From assembly GCA_021186555.1 (NCBI GenBank), contig JAJKFL010000003.1:51869130-51933129 (forward strand): 64,000 nucleotides of DNA, read 5' to 3'. This DNA comes from Reticulitermes speratus (Eukaryota > Arthropoda > Insecta > Blattodea > Rhinotermitidae). Under the pieces are notes generated by a model, which saw only the letters and a program-made list of their open reading frames with translations, was not told the DNA's origin and searched no databases. The stretch's first letter is position 1. Each line of letters opens with the position of its first letter. Positions 42,691 to 54,888 of the stretch are shown in pieces. Both the position numbers and the translations under genes were made by a program.

Positions 42691-43830
42691 GTTTAAAAAC
42701 CAGTCAGTTAACGCTGTTAGGAAATAATCGCTGTTTATTCTGAGATCCACACAAAACACATAAATATACTGTGTAGGCAGAACGTAGAATTGGTGAATGT
42801 TAAACATGGCGGTACATATAGTAACCTAAGTTATATTTAAAGACTCAGTCCGTACCGCGCAGTAAACACACTCCGTCTCAGTTATACAAACCAGTCAGTT
42901 AATGTTGTACAGTGAAATAATCGCTGTTTGTTCTGAGATCCACACAAAACACATAAATACAGTCCGTACCGCGCAGTAAACACACTCCGTCTCAGTTATA
43001 CAAACCAGTCAGTTAATGCTGTACAGTGAAATAATCGCTGTTTGTTCTGAGATCCACACAAAACACATAAATACAGTCCGTACCGCGCAGTAAACACACT
43101 CCGTCTCAGTTATACAAACCAGTCAGTTAATGTTGTACAGTGAAATAATCGCTGTTTGTTCTGAGATCCACACAAAACACATAAATACAGTCCGTACCGC
43201 GCAGTAAACACTCTCCGTCTCAGTTATACAAACCAGTCAGTTAATGTTGTACAGTGAAATAATCGCTGTTTGTTCTGAGATCCACACAAAACACATAAAT
43301 ACAGTCCGTACCGCGCAGTAAACACACTCCGTCTCAGTTATACAAAACAGTCAGTTAATGCTGTACAGTGAAATAATCGCTGTTTGTTCTGAGATCCACA
43401 CAAAACACATAAATACAGTCCGTACCGCGCAGTAAACACACTCCGTCTCAGTTATACAAACCAGTCAATTAATGCTGTACAGTGAAATAATCGCTGTTTG
43501 TTCTGAGATCCACACAAAACACATAAATACAGTCCGTACCGCGCAGTAAACACACTCCGTCTCAGTTATACAAACCAGTCAGTTAATGCTGTACAGTGAA
43601 ATAATCGCTGTTTATTCTGAGATCCACACAAAACACATAAATACAGTCCGTACCGCGCAGTAAACACACTCCGTCTCAGTTATACAAACCAGTCAGTTAA
43701 TGCTGTACAGTGAAATAATCGCTGTTCATTCTGAGATCCACACAAAACACATAAATACACTGTGTGGGCAGAACGTAGAATTTTTGAATGTTAAACATGG
43801 CGGTACATATAGTAACATCTGGGCTTTACA
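42690..43830 (-). repeat. 114-bp tandem repeat array 3
   Basis: Reverse orientation. Reading minus: head at about 43820-43760 (CTACGTTCTGCCCACACAG), eight units at 114-bp spacing (a fixed point recurs from 43750 down to 42952, exactly 7 periods), then a tail joined to a second head (42840-42775), then most of one more unit. The head-inside-array layout is the same as in array 1. Confidence 0.95.
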
Positions 43831-44489
43831 GTTTCAAGAAGTTGTGAATAGTCTGTACAAATAACCTGCACTTTCAACGATCACGGAAAATCTCAGTCAC
43901 TTCTACACATTGTTTCGATACAGCAAAAATAAAGTTAAAATAAAATAGATTTTTCCCTTTGCTACTGCAAAAGAGTGAGATAGAAATAAAAGGGGAGAAA
44001 AAATCGTATTGCTTCGCTTCCGATCTGCCTCGGATTAATCAGGGAGGAGATGGGAATGTTACGGGTCATTATGTCGCCACCAAAGTTCGATTTGTTCTTG
44101 TCACTCGCCGTGGTAGACTAGACAGCCCCTCTATGCCCCTTGGTTTGAAGGGGTGAGACGGAAGCATTAGCTGTTAAAGTATTTATCAAACAGACGCAAT
44201 ATACTGGCACGTTACGTGTGGAGGGGAATTCCCTGACTGTAACATATGTAGATAAGCCACAAATTCGACCTCTGTAAACGATCCTACATTTATATTCGTT
44301 TTAGTATCTAATACTGAACCCTCAGCTGTAGAATTAATGCCTGGTGTGGGAAGGAAAAGGCAGGTGTTTTAGAGGAAGTTGAGAATTTGGCATATCTGGT
44401 TCGAACTTTGAACAGTCAACCGGAAAATTATTCAGACACTTTTGTATATGCAATACAATAAATATGAGGTTTGAGGTGTTGAAGATTCG
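43831..44489. other. unassigned
   Basis: No supported feature. Confidence 0.5.
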
Positions 44490-44605
44490 AGCCTTGTGCA
44501 ATGTTACGCCGTGTCGACTGGTAAATATTCACCGATGTTCCAAAGTATTAAAAGGCTTTAATCTTCAGAGTCATTACGTGCGTTTGACCCTGACAAGTCA
44601 GAAGA
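44490..44605 (-). repeat. decayed foldback element arm
   Basis: TTACGCCGTGTCGACTGGTA then AATATTCACCGATGTTCCAA and TTAATCTTCAGAGTCA parallels the foldback arm at 34875-34945 (ACGCAGCGTCGAGTGGTAAT, ACCGACGTTTCGGG, CCCATCTTCAC). Confidence 0.45.
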
Positions 44606-46322
44606 CATAATAGTTAGCATTCTCTCTCTTTCTTATCTATCCGTCACTATGCATAACATTCAGGTACAACTGCTTCAACTAAACATCATTTGTGTTATTT
44701 GTTTTTATTTGCTTATCTTAAAGCGTCTTGAATGATTACTGGTAAACAACATCAGATCTTAAAATTATCCATAACTTCCGTAAGATTTCCATGTTATTAA
44801 TAAATTCGAAAAAGGTAAAAAAAAATATCAAATTATATTTACACTCAGAAAGTTTTGGATTTGTGGGTTTCATACATGCCTAGAATACAGCATTTCGGGA
44901 ATTGGAACTGTTTCCTTCTAAAGGGGGACTCTCTATAAAAGAATGCGTTAGAAAAAGATGATATGAGTCGCCTGATAACGTAGATCATTTAGCTAAATTA
45001 AACTTTGTTCGGTACATCCCGTTGTCATATATATATATATAAACTAAAATAAACAAACAAATAAATAAACCGTCAGTCTCAACACTTGTATATATATTTC
45101 ACGTCAACCGTAAAGAATAAGAACTTATTCTAAACTTAAAATTTTAATTTTGCCATTACCCTTCCTCCTAGTATTCTTTTGTGTTTCGATATAACTTATG
45201 GAGGCTTAAGAGGCCGAACCTGTAGCATAAATTTATAATAAGTAACAATACATACAAGTGTTGTAATTAACGATATATATCTATTAATTTAGGTAAAGGA
45301 AACTTTGTGTACATTTACGACACTACACGACAGAATAAGTCCAGAAAATTTGTAATCTAATATATTATCTATTTTTGTACCACTTTCATCACATCGTTGC
45401 AGAATACCACGCACATAGCAATACGCACATTTCTGAAATAATGACACGATCAACTGTAGTTAAAGGACTGTGAGAAATGTGGACCTGAGAGACTGGAAAC
45501 CACCACAAAGAAGAATGTGTTTCTGCAAAGACGTCTCGAAACTGAACATATTGAAATTCTTACTAAACCCTCCGAAAATATCCCAACTACTTCAGATTTA
45601 CAGTAACCGTTATTTACAACTTCATCTTTTTTTTTTTCAAAAGACAGCACTAAGCGTCTGAATGTTCCAGATATTTCCGTGTTTCAGCAAACTCCTACTT
45701 CAATTCATTCTTGTGGCTTTCTACTTCTGCCATTTCGTTTTCGGGTAAGAAAACAATATATCACAAGGAAAGCAATCGTTGGCGGCGTGAGATACAGTAA
45801 CAGAGGCGAGGTTTGAATTTCTATGAAGGCGCCCGAAGGCCAAGAACAGTCATTGTAATATACCTTCCACAAGGGACTGTCAAACTCCGCTATCAAATAT
45901 GGGGGGAAAATAACTCGCCTTAGCCATGTTTTAAACTTACGTAATTACACCACTAGAGGAGCAGAACTTACAAGAAATGAGATTCTTAATATTAGGAACT
46001 GAAACTGATAAAACTGCAATCAGTTCATTACGGAAGTGAATATTCACCGTAATGGGAGGGGCATCATTATAGCACCATAATCTCCATTAAAGACATAACA
46101 TCGCGGTCCAGAGCGGAAGTTAATAGTAGGGTTTATCACAAAATAATATTACATAATTATATTGTGGATTCCTTCATTTCGACTCTAATACGAACGTTAA
46201 GATATTAATGTATATCTATCCCTCAATTTTCCTATATAGCCACGTCACAACTGGAAAACATCTCACACCGCGGGACGAGGTTTTTTGGTCGATATTAACC
46301 AAAGTCCATATACTGTGTTTTC
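44606..46322. other. unassigned
   Basis: No gene or repeat family recognised apart from a short AT repeat at about 45030. Short open frames near 45450-45896 overlap on both strands. Confidence 0.5.
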
Positions 46323-46334
46323 AACTATATAATT

Positions 46335-46618
46335 GGCCGTGCCATGGCTCAGGCGGTTAGTCGCCGGCATCTCACTGCGGAGGCCCGGGTTCGATCCCGG
46401 GTCAGTCCATGTGGGGTTTGTGGTGGACAAAGTGGCACTGGGACAGGTTTTTCTCCGAGTTGTCGGTTTTCCCCTGTCAATTTCATTCCACCGGTGCTCC
46501 ATTACTTGTAAAACTTGGTAAAAAACTGCTCATCTTTATCACAGGGGTTGCACAAGAAGCCTTAAGGCTGCGGTGCGTCCGTAGCAGCTGCTGCGGGGCC
46601 CTCCATCATGTTAAAAAA
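46335..46618 (+). mobile_element. SINE family B, full length, with target duplication
   Basis: AACTATATAATT (46323-46334) and AACTATATCATT (46619-46630) flank it, 11 of 12 identical. Head GGCCGTGCCATGGCTCAGGC and GGTTAG, B box GGTTCGATCCC, body GTGGTGGACAAAGTGGCACT, end GCGGTGCGTCCGTAGCAGC and an A run. Confidence 0.95.
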
Positions 46619-46630
46619 AACTATATCATT

Positions 46631-47084
46631 ACAATTTTCTTCAGCTTGCCATCATCTTCAAATTTTTGACCACCAACATTTCACTTCAATTTTAGGAAAA
46701 TCACGGTCCCTCGACGCCGAATTTCTCTCATATAACAAAAGTGATTGTTAGTTCTCTAATTAAACTTTAATGAGCCATGTAAACTTATTTTCTGAACAAT
46801 CTCAAGATTTTAATAGTGGAAAAGAAACAATGCATTTTTCAAACACCTTTTAGGTGAAAGTATGTACATAATGATTCTGCATACTAAAGCCACCTGTCAA
46901 ACATTTATAATCTGTGATACTGCAGAGTATTACGAAAAGTACATAGCCGCTTCAATTATGGTTAAAATCAGAGAGAAATGCCGAAAATTTTACACGAAAT
47001 ACTACTCTGAGCACATGACCGGCGTAAGTCTGTCGACAGTTATTACTGGTCTGTATACAAGAAGGAAACACAATTTGTGACGTA
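46631..47084. other. unassigned
   Basis: The 72-codon open frame at 46862-47080 has no recognisable motif. Confidence 0.5.
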
Positions 47085-47200
47085 TTCGTTTTTAGGCGCG
47101 TTGGCACAGTCACAGAAAAAGCGCCTATTAATTACGTCATGTCAGTCCGTCTGTCCGCATGCATCCGAGCCGCTCCCACTGGATGGATTTCAGTGGGATT
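47085..47200 (-). repeat. dispersed repeat related to 2500-2680
   Basis: Minus-strand relative of the repeat upstream of array 1: TTTTTAGGCGCGTTGGCACA, then TCAGTCCGTCTGTCCGCATG, then CCGAGCCGCTCC, each the complement of words near 2565-2690. Confidence 0.5.
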
Positions 47201-47878
47201 TGATATTGGGGACTTTTACGAAACTCTCTGCGACTGAAATGGTGCCAGGCTCTTAGGATATCCGAGGAAGTACACACATTTCGCGAAGGTACCACAGAGT
47301 TACGTTACACGTGCACTGGCTGTCTTGCTCCATTAAGTCTTTCTGTTAAATTTATATGAACATATCAAATACCGTTAAGGTGCCTTAATTTACATACGAT
47401 TAAGGCCCTAGAGATAAACTGCTACGTCGGTCCGACTGTGACGGAAACAATCATATCTTAATAACAAATTTTTTGGAGTTGTATTCGATGTTTTTTTTAT
47501 ATAACTTCATACTATTTGAGAATACGACGGTGTGGACTTAGTTGTAATTATCTATTTGTGTGTAGAATATAACAGAACTATTTGCGGCCATTTATTTCTA
47601 TTTCTGTTGTTTAAATACTTATTACGTTGTTATGTAATTTAATTGGCTACTTTAATTGAAACCGTAATGAAACCTAATATGATTCAACGCATGAACCTAC
47701 TACTTTCATTAAATTCAAATAAAGAACTTTAATTATTATTTTATTATTATTATTATTATTATTATTTACTGCAATAATGGTAATAAGATAAAAAGAAGTT
47801 AAGTACTGTACCGCACAAATGGCAACAAAATATCGAGACCAAAACGTAAATATTGCAAAGTATGAATTGGAATAAGGC

Positions 47879-47917
<39 letters not shown>

Positions 47918-48254
47918 AAGCGAAATATTGCACCATAAGAATGACAATAAATCATAGTGACCAAATGTAAATATTACATCGCATAAATGCTAACACAATG
48001 CAGAGACCAAAACATAAATATTGTAAGGTTATGTATGGCAATAAGGCATATAGACCAACTGGTAAATAAGGGAAACTACTGAAGTAAAGAAGTGTGTTAG
48101 CAGTCCTAAGTGACAACCTTAGCACTATCCCTATCAAAGATGTTTCCAATTTGATAACGCAAAAACTTTCAAAAGAAACGTCAACTACAGAAAAGAAGAA
48201 GAAGAACAGGCAATTGAAACGCGGACGTGGGATGTAGTGATGCGCCCCGCATCA
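47201..48254. other. unassigned; microsatellites
   Basis: ATT repeat at about 47735-47767 and a 30-bp GA repeat at 47881-47912. No gene. Confidence 0.55.
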
Positions 48255-48460
48255 AACCTTGGCGTCCACCTCCTCACAAAGCAAAGCAATCCAATTACAG
48301 GCCTGGACAGGCCCTGAGAGTTCCTGGAGGTTGAGGCTCCCAGATTTCAAGACAATAGGCACATGCAGGTGGCAACGTTGGGAGCCCTACACACCGGCAG
48401 CCTTTACCCCCCCCCCCCCCCAAGGAATATTCCTGGTACTCATTTCTGTTAGTACCTCCT
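48255..48460 (-). mobile_element. SINE family C, truncated
   Basis: Minus-strand body: CAATCCAATTACAGGCCTGG, then GGAGGTTGAGGCTCCCAG, a run of about 16 C, and AATATTCCTGGTACTCATTT then CTGTTAG. The tRNA-like head is missing. The poly-C replaces the usual short CCCCC of the core. Confidence 0.8.
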
Positions 48461-49723
48461 CATTATGATGATTGTTATAATAGAGTAATGGAGGGTAGTG
48501 TCGGATACCGTTTTGTTTTTCAAAGTTTTTTGTATGTCAGAAAAATTTTTCTAAAGTTTTTGTATCAGAATATCATCCGATGTTCTTTATTTAGTAACCT
48601 GAAAGGGCCCAAGATAATGAAATAAATATAATCAAGGATATAATGATTTGAGTAAGAAAAGTGCAAAAGAGGTTTCTGAGAAGAGTGTCTGGTAATGTCG
48701 GACACTATTGCTTTTACCATGTCTTCGTTGTCCCATGACGTCACACCACGTATCCTTTGTCTTGTACTTGCAGACGTCTGGAAGAAGCAACGTATCAAGT
48801 TTGTCAACCCTGACGTCCTCTCTTTATGTTGAAAAGAGAGAATCACAGCGCAAAATTCCAAACAATGTGTTATTTCTCCAGACTCCGCTGGATTTGTAGA
48901 TCATTTACAGCTGTATTGTCTTCCAAACCTAGTGAGCCCTCCGTTACTAAAATTATTTAAGCTTTCTTAAGGTGCTGAATTTCAAACAACGCCTTTGACT
49001 TGCCAAAAGAAAGACCAACTGACATGCAGCAGGTAATGTCAGATACTGCCCAACATTACCGCCCTCTGCTATCTGACATCTACGGCCACCTCACGTCCAC
49101 AATATAAATCGTTCTTACACAGAACATATTGGCACTAGCAATGTCACTCACAGTGCAGCTAACAGTTAAGATCAAGCTCATTTGCACGCAGTACACTGAA
49201 CTGCGACAAATATAATAATAACTGCGTACTTAGAGAAGTTCTGCTTGCCTGTAAAAACTTGGATTTCTTGACAACACACAAAAGTGGCTGTACATTGGAC
49301 GTAAACTGACTCTACCAGTATGGCGACAGGTCACAACAGCTTTTCTGTGGTAGCAGAACTTAATTCATCTGCTCCTTGCAAACATGCAGCACCAGTATCG
49401 CCTAGAGAGCGGTATCCGGAATTACCAGACCTATCCGACAATCACCGCCCTTACTCTAATAAAGTTGATTACGGTAGGCCTAATGATGTTAAAAGATACA
49501 AAGGAGAAATAGACATTAATTTTATCTCTACAATATTTGCATCAGCAATTTCTGAGCAATAGCAACTACTAACCATCAGAAATATCTCCCATCAGCGAAA
49601 CTGTCCATCAGAAACAATTAACCATCAGAAGTTACTGATTATGCACATATGACCACAAAGCCAATGAAAGATCTAAAATCACAGGAAACAAATTTGTACA
49701 ATACATGTATAATGTAAGCCAAT
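48461..49723. other. unassigned; no supported gene
   Basis: The minus frame 48565-48861 contains SASTRQRIRGVTSWDNEDMV and KAI, faintly like the start of a pipsqueak-type helix-turn-helix of pogo transposases. The + frame 49320-49562 (80 codons, MATGHNSF) is unrecognised. Neither is strong enough to call. Confidence 0.35.
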
Positions 49724-50032
49724 ATGTGACCCACACACAAGTGTGTAGCTCACACGTCGATTTGTGACACATACACACGTGTGTTGCTCACACATCGATT
49801 TGTAACCCATACACAAGTGTGTAGCTCACACATCGATTTGTGACCCTTACACAAGTGTGTAGCTCACATATCGATGTGTGACCCTTACACAAATGTGCTC
49901 ACACATCGATGTGACCCATACACAAGTGTGTAGCTCACACATCGATGTGTGACCCTTACACAAGTGTGTAGCTCACACGTCGATTTGTGACCCTTACACA
50001 AATGTGTAGCTCACACGTCGATTTGTGAGATA
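49724..50032 (+). repeat. 38-bp minisatellite
   Basis: About eight units of GTGACCCTTACACAAGTGTG plus TAGCTCACACATCGATTT, with one shortened unit at about 49886-49915. Each unit contains the near-palindrome ACACAAGTGTGT. Confidence 0.92.
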
Positions 50033-50460
50033 CACAACGACGATTAGCCGATAGACCGAGATGTAGCCGGTACACAGACGTGCAATTCATACACCAGTGT
50101 CAAGGACACATTTACACTCCTATTATTAGATACATACTGGTAGAAAATGGGATAGTCAACAACAGGCGATTACTACCAAAACCTAAACAGTCTTTCATCC
50201 ATGTCAGTATTTCATTTGCAAACTAAGAGAAGCGCTTGATGATGGGCTTGATTACGTGGCAGGGTCCTGGAACAAGCCAAGCCATGGAGGACTTCAATAT
50301 TCCATTCCATCAGTAGACTGCCAGACCCTTGTCGAGGTTTAACAAATATTTGTCCTTCTCCCATCAGTAGCTACAGAGGGCATTCCACATAAAGGTACGC
50401 CATCGAGCACTTCGTGCGTGGGAACAGGCATACGGCCACTTTTGTTGAAACTGTGCTGAC
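50033..50460. other. unassigned
   Basis: No supported feature. Confidence 0.5.
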
Positions 50461-50705
50461 GATGGCCCAGTCGGTATAGTGACCAAGCTGCATAACCGAC
50501 GAAACCTCGTTCCACTCCCGGCAGGCACAAGGTGTCCTCTATTCCAAAACGTCCAAACCGGCTCTGATGCACACAGTGTCTCCTATTCAGTGGGTACCGG
50601 GGTTAAAGCGGCCGGAGCGTGACGTTAATCACTCACATGCACCTTGTGTCGAAGTTAAGAATGAATGGCGCTATACCTCCACAATCCTTATGGCTTCATG
50701 AAGTC
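50461..50705 (+). mobile_element. SINE family D, old copy
   Basis: The decayed head TGGCCCAGTCGGTATAGTGA and TTCCACTCCCGG, then GTGGGTACCGGGGTTAAAGC, GGCCGGAGCGTGACGTTAA, and the GCGCTATACCTCC...TATGGCTTCATGAA end. The order matches 32440-32157 reversed. Confidence 0.7.
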
Positions 50706-51154
50706 TACATATGCTAAGTTAACTTTAAGTTTATCCTCACTTATATTTGAGGGAAAGCTGAGTTCGTACCTATGCTTAATTAAGAATTACTCCATTATGA
50801 TGCATGGGGGTGTCGAGGAATAATTCCATGTATTCTAAACCTCGGTAAAAGATGGTGGTGAATGATCAGCTTCATTTCTCGGCTGCCTTCTCCCCAGTAC
50901 GCTTTGGACAGAAGGGTTGTTAGGTCTTGCGGAAGGTTTAAAGTTCTAGAAAATCAGTCTCTGTCCATGACGACAATTTGGCAACGGAATTTTTCAGACT
51001 CGTTTTGGACAGACAGGTTGTTTAACGCATTTGTGCCCAAAGAAAAACTAATTACTGGCCCCTACGTACGCATATCTCGGAACTGAGGTTGCACTTACAG
51101 CACTGTAAGAAATTTTACAATGTATATTTTACATAAAATGTAAAAGACGACAAG
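50706..51154. other. unassigned
   Basis: No supported feature. Confidence 0.5.
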
Positions 51155-51470
51155 CCTTGTGGGGCCTCATGCAGCCGTTGAAGGATAACGCAGTCCCTGT
51201 ACAGGCCTGGACAGTCCCCGAGGTTTCCACGAAGTTGAGGCTTCCAGAATATCTAGACAATCAGCACATGAAGGTGGTAAGGCCGTCAGCCCTACGCACC
51301 GGCCGCCTTTACCCCCCAGGAAGTATCCTGGTACTCATTTCTGTTAGAGGCTGAGTCGACCCCAGAACCATAGTGCGGCCGAAATTATTGTCAATGAAAA
51401 ATTCCAATAACACCATCGGGAATCGAACCCGCGACATTCCGGCTTGTAGCGCAGTAGCCGCTGATTGAGA
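51155..51470 (-). mobile_element. SINE family C, near full length
   Basis: Minus strand: head with B box around GGGTTCGATTCCCGATGG (about 51432-51415), TTTTTCATTGACAATAATT, CTGGGGTCGACTCAGCCTCT, GGTAAAGGCGGCCGGTGCGT, and the end AGGCCTGTACAGGGACTGC. Confidence 0.85.
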
Positions 51471-51674
51471 TAGTCTTGAATTCGCCCTGTTGCCAACCGA
51501 AGTTCCTGAAATTTACTACGATGCTAGGACTGGCTCGGACGAAATTCCCCAAACATTGTTACTTCAAGAACAGACATCGGGATCTCGGTTGTCCATTTTA
51601 TTGTATAACATACTTTAATACTAAAATATCATAAGAATCATCTTTATCAGAGGACTTACAGTAACCAACTTCCT

Positions 51675-51937
51675 CGGTTAGTCGCCGACCTCTCACCGCG
51701 GAGGCCCGGGTTCGATCCCGGGTCAGTCCTTGTGAGATTTGTGGTGGACAAAGTGGCACTTGGGACAGGTTTTTTCCCGAGTACTTCGGTTTTCCCCTCT
51801 CAATTTCATTCCACCGGTGCTCCATTACTTCGAAAAACAGAAAAAAAACAATCATCTTCATCACAGGTTGCACAATAAGCCTGAAGGCTGCGGTGCGTCC
51901 GTAGCATCTGCTGCGGGGCCCTTCGCCATAAAAAAAC
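51675..51937 (+). mobile_element. SINE family B, 5'-truncated, with target duplication
   Basis: CCAACTTCCT flanks both sides (51665-51674 and 51938-51947, perfect 10 bp). It starts inside the A box (CGGTTAGTCGCC), so the truncation occurred at insertion. The B box and whole body are kept, ending in CGCCAT and an A run. Confidence 0.93.
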
Positions 51938-51947
51938 CCAACTTCCT

Positions 51948-52655
51948 ACTGCTGGACCTCTTTGATGCAGCACTCCGTCCCTCTTGTCCTCATGCCATCA
52001 GCTCCTACATAATATACACGATATGACGTGCTGAAGTGTTAACTCAAACAAAGTGCTACAGTGCAGTAACTCCCGCTGATTAGCAATCTAGAATTTTGGA
52101 GAAGTCAATTCTAGTGTTTCAGCCAATAGTAGATAGCGGTTCAGTGTTTCGTGGGCACGGGAGTGGGGATCCAAACCCTTCACAGGCCTGTATATAGCAC
52201 TTCGTAGATTTGAGAACAAAAACACATCACATAGGATGAATTTCAAACGTAAGAGACACTGTAGATTGGAGGTGGTAAGTGTGTCACCGCCATCAACAGT
52301 GCAATAGAGCAGGTCTTAATTTCCACTGGAGCTAGCCTCTAGCAAGACGAAAATTGAGTAATGGATTCTGTTTCCATGGCGCTTGCTCGTAACATGATCC
52401 AATTCTGATGTTGATTATGTTGGATGAGGTTTCTAATATCAGACTGAAGTTACACTTAGTATATTGTGTCCTTCTTCAAGTTAAATTGTGTTCTAACGTA
52501 GTCGTATTCACACAGTGCGGGACAGGAACTACTGTGCACAAGGTAATGAAATTTCGGCTCCATATAAGGTAATGAATTACTTGATCGTCTGAATGTCTAT
52601 TACCTTCTCAAGAAGGAGTCTACGGAATTAGTTACGTTTATAGAGGGGCATAAGA
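51948..52655. other. unassigned
   Basis: No supported feature. Confidence 0.5.
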
Positions 52656-52659
52656 AAAT

Positions 52660-53640
52660 GCTCTCTCCCCTCCCTTTTCTCCTTGCTTCTATTAATAATC
52701 AGAATGATTATAAACATAAATATATGGTAATAACATAATTTTAAATGTTTCCCATACTAAATTTCTTGGCCTAACTTTAGATAGCACTTCGCCCTGGAGT
52801 AAGAATATTGAAGGATTCATAAATAAGCTAAGTTATGTTGCTATATGTTAAGATTAGTTAAACCATATATGTCTCAGATATCTTTGATGATGATCTATTA
52901 TGCTCTTTTTCATTCTGCCATGTCTTAAAATATTCTGGGGAAATTCACACACAGTCAGAAAATGTTTAAATTGCAAAAAAAAGAGCAATAATAATTATAA
53001 CAGGCAGTAGGAGCAGGGATTCGTGTAAGAATTTGTTTAAGCAGTTAGGAGTATTGCCATTAAAATCTCAATACATTTTATCAATACCTTTATTTGTGGA
53101 GAAAAATAAGATCTATTTCATTACAAATTATGAAAGACACGGTGTATCGACGAGATAAAGTTAAAAATGTTTATCTTCCATCTGCATCCACATCCATTTA
53201 CCAACATGGTGTCCAATAGCCACGTGTGAAACTTTTTAATAAATTACCAACTGATCTTAAAGAGTGTGCGAATAATGTAAAGAAATTTAAAAGTCTATTG
53301 AAGACTTATTTAACCGCACATTTTTTCTATAATCTGGATGAATTTTTTTATAATTAATAATAAGACTGTATAACGCTGTAACTGGGGCATTAATTGTGGT
53401 TCACATAATATTCCATATCAATGACTGTAATATTGCATTGTACTAGAAGAGTATTGTTTAAAATTATAATAATTGAATTTTGACTATGATGTTTACAATA
53501 AGGACTGTTTTTATATAATTACTGTAATTTTGTATTCATATATATATATTGGTAGATGTATGACGTATTCTATATCCTTTGGTTGTTAAACCTGTACTGG
53601 ATCCAAAGGAATATAATTAAATCAATCGATTAATCAATAA
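52660..53640 (+). pseudogene. LINE reverse-transcriptase C-terminal half and 3' end, decayed
   Basis: No long open frame survives, but pieces in changing frames are clear: TKFLGLTLDSTSPWSKNIEG at about 52757-52815, IYYALFHS at about 52897, KKRAIIIITGSRSRDSCKNL and FKQLGVLPLKSQY at about 52977-53075, and TDLKECANNVKKFKSLLKTY then LTAHFFYNLDEF at about 53251-53346. This is the region following the catalytic YADD in Jockey/RTE-type LINE proteins (K-F-L-G-x-x-L-D, then the R-A-I-x-I-I-x-G block). It continues into an AT-rich 3' untranslated part ending AATCGATTAATCAATAAA. Many stops and indels mark it as an old copy. Confidence 0.75.
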
Positions 53641-53879
53641 ATGTGTCTTAAACCTCTGAAGCCAAAAATTAATGTGAAACTAAATTTCTATCCAACAGTC
53701 CCCCAAATGTGGAACAGCATTACTTGCAAGTTTAACAAGACTCGCCAATCTTACCATTCTGGTAAGGTTTGAGAAACTAATGTAAATACTATACCTATAT
53801 AAAGACTCATGTCGTACCTCACAGAGAACAAGTTATACTTTCATTATAACGACCAAAACGGTTAAAGATCTATAGGGAA
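53641..53879. other. unassigned
   Basis: No supported feature; it may include the tail of the 114-bp family relic that follows. Confidence 0.4.
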
Positions 53880-53995
53880 ATCATAGTTGTTTATTGTGAG
53901 AATAATGCAGAACGCATAAATACACTCTGCAGGCAAAAGGTAAGACAACTTTTATGGTTAAAACGTGTGGTAAATATAGTTAGCACTGCGGTTTA
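53880..53995 (-). repeat. single diverged unit plus head of the 114-bp family
   Basis: Reading plus: CATAGTTGTTTATTGTGAGA, AATGCAGAACGCATAAATAC, ACTCTGCAGGCAAAAGGTAA, then a TTTATGGTTAAAACGTGTGG and AGTTAGCACTGCGGTTTAAA head. The order equals that in array 3 (unit end, CATAAATACAC, TGTGTGGGCAGAACG, head). Confidence 0.55.
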
Positions 53996-54429
53996 AAAGA
54001 CATAATCGCCCGAGAGTAATGAGTATGTATCTCAATGTCACATTCTGCAGAATCCATCCTGTAATATTAGGAAAACAATATATGCACAGGCTGACGGACA
54101 GACGAACGGAATCTATAATATAAGAATTCTTATCGCAAAACTTGCATAAACGTAACGTCATGGTCAGAGAAATAGCTTCTAAGAGTTTTTATGAGGACAA
54201 TCCTTCCAAAACGGTTTCAATTTTTTACACAAAGTTATTTACTGCTCCACAAGGCACGTAATTCGTAATCATGGAAACGTTACACTGAATCTACTTATCT
54301 CGAAAGAAACAATTACAGAATGCCAGAATTAAGGCTAGAGAAAATTAAAGACATGGTTTCAAAAAAATGAAAATTTTCCCCAGTAAATTAATGCAAATAT
54401 TTTGTGAACGTATTTTATGCTGAGGATTG
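53996..54429. other. unassigned
   Basis: A short GACGGACAGACGAACGG word at about 54089 recalls the repeat at 2591. Otherwise nothing. Confidence 0.4.
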
Positions 54430-54530
54430 ATGCCTTCTGGGTTTAGACGCTGTGTATTCTAGCAGAATTGTGCCAACGTTTCAGAGGATCATACTGCCTC
54501 CATCATCAGGGTAAGTAACAATTATACCAG
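54430..54530 (-). repeat. foldback-family core, old
   Basis: Minus strand: CTGATGA, T, stem II GAGG/CCTC, then CTGAAACGTTGGC. Core words are intact, stem I pairing is poor. The outer part TTCTGGGTTTAGACGCTGTG resembles the end of foldback 12. Confidence 0.45.
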
Positions 54531-54888
54531 ACTGGACGGTGTCATATAAAACAGCAGTATTGATAGTCTGCCCCGTGAGGGCCTCAAATCTTGATGTACT
54601 ATGTTACCAAAAATTCAGATAAATTTTTAACACTGCCTTTCGGAAATTTTCTGGACAGTTGAATCCTATGCAGGGAGAAACTTACTTGATTTGCAAGATT
54701 TGAATTTCTGTCGTCGATGACTGTTGTAATTAAGAATTTCAGGACTACTTCGCCCATCTTTATATCGTGAAGACAGAGGCAGTATCTTCCTCTGGCATGA
54801 TGGAAGCCGTCCACCAAATTACATGTGCACAGTTCGCATAATGAAATTAATCCTTTATATTTTACAGAGAGAAATTAAGAAAGGACGC
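54531..54888. other. unassigned
   Basis: No supported feature. Confidence 0.5.

Noticed and set aside
45025..45065. Telomere-like or regulatory AT repeat
   Set aside because: It is a short AT and AAAT simple repeat; no TTAGG units are present.
49320..49562. 80-codon frame beginning MATGHNSF
   Set aside because: Looks less random than most, but I could not tie it to a family or to neighbouring coding sequence.
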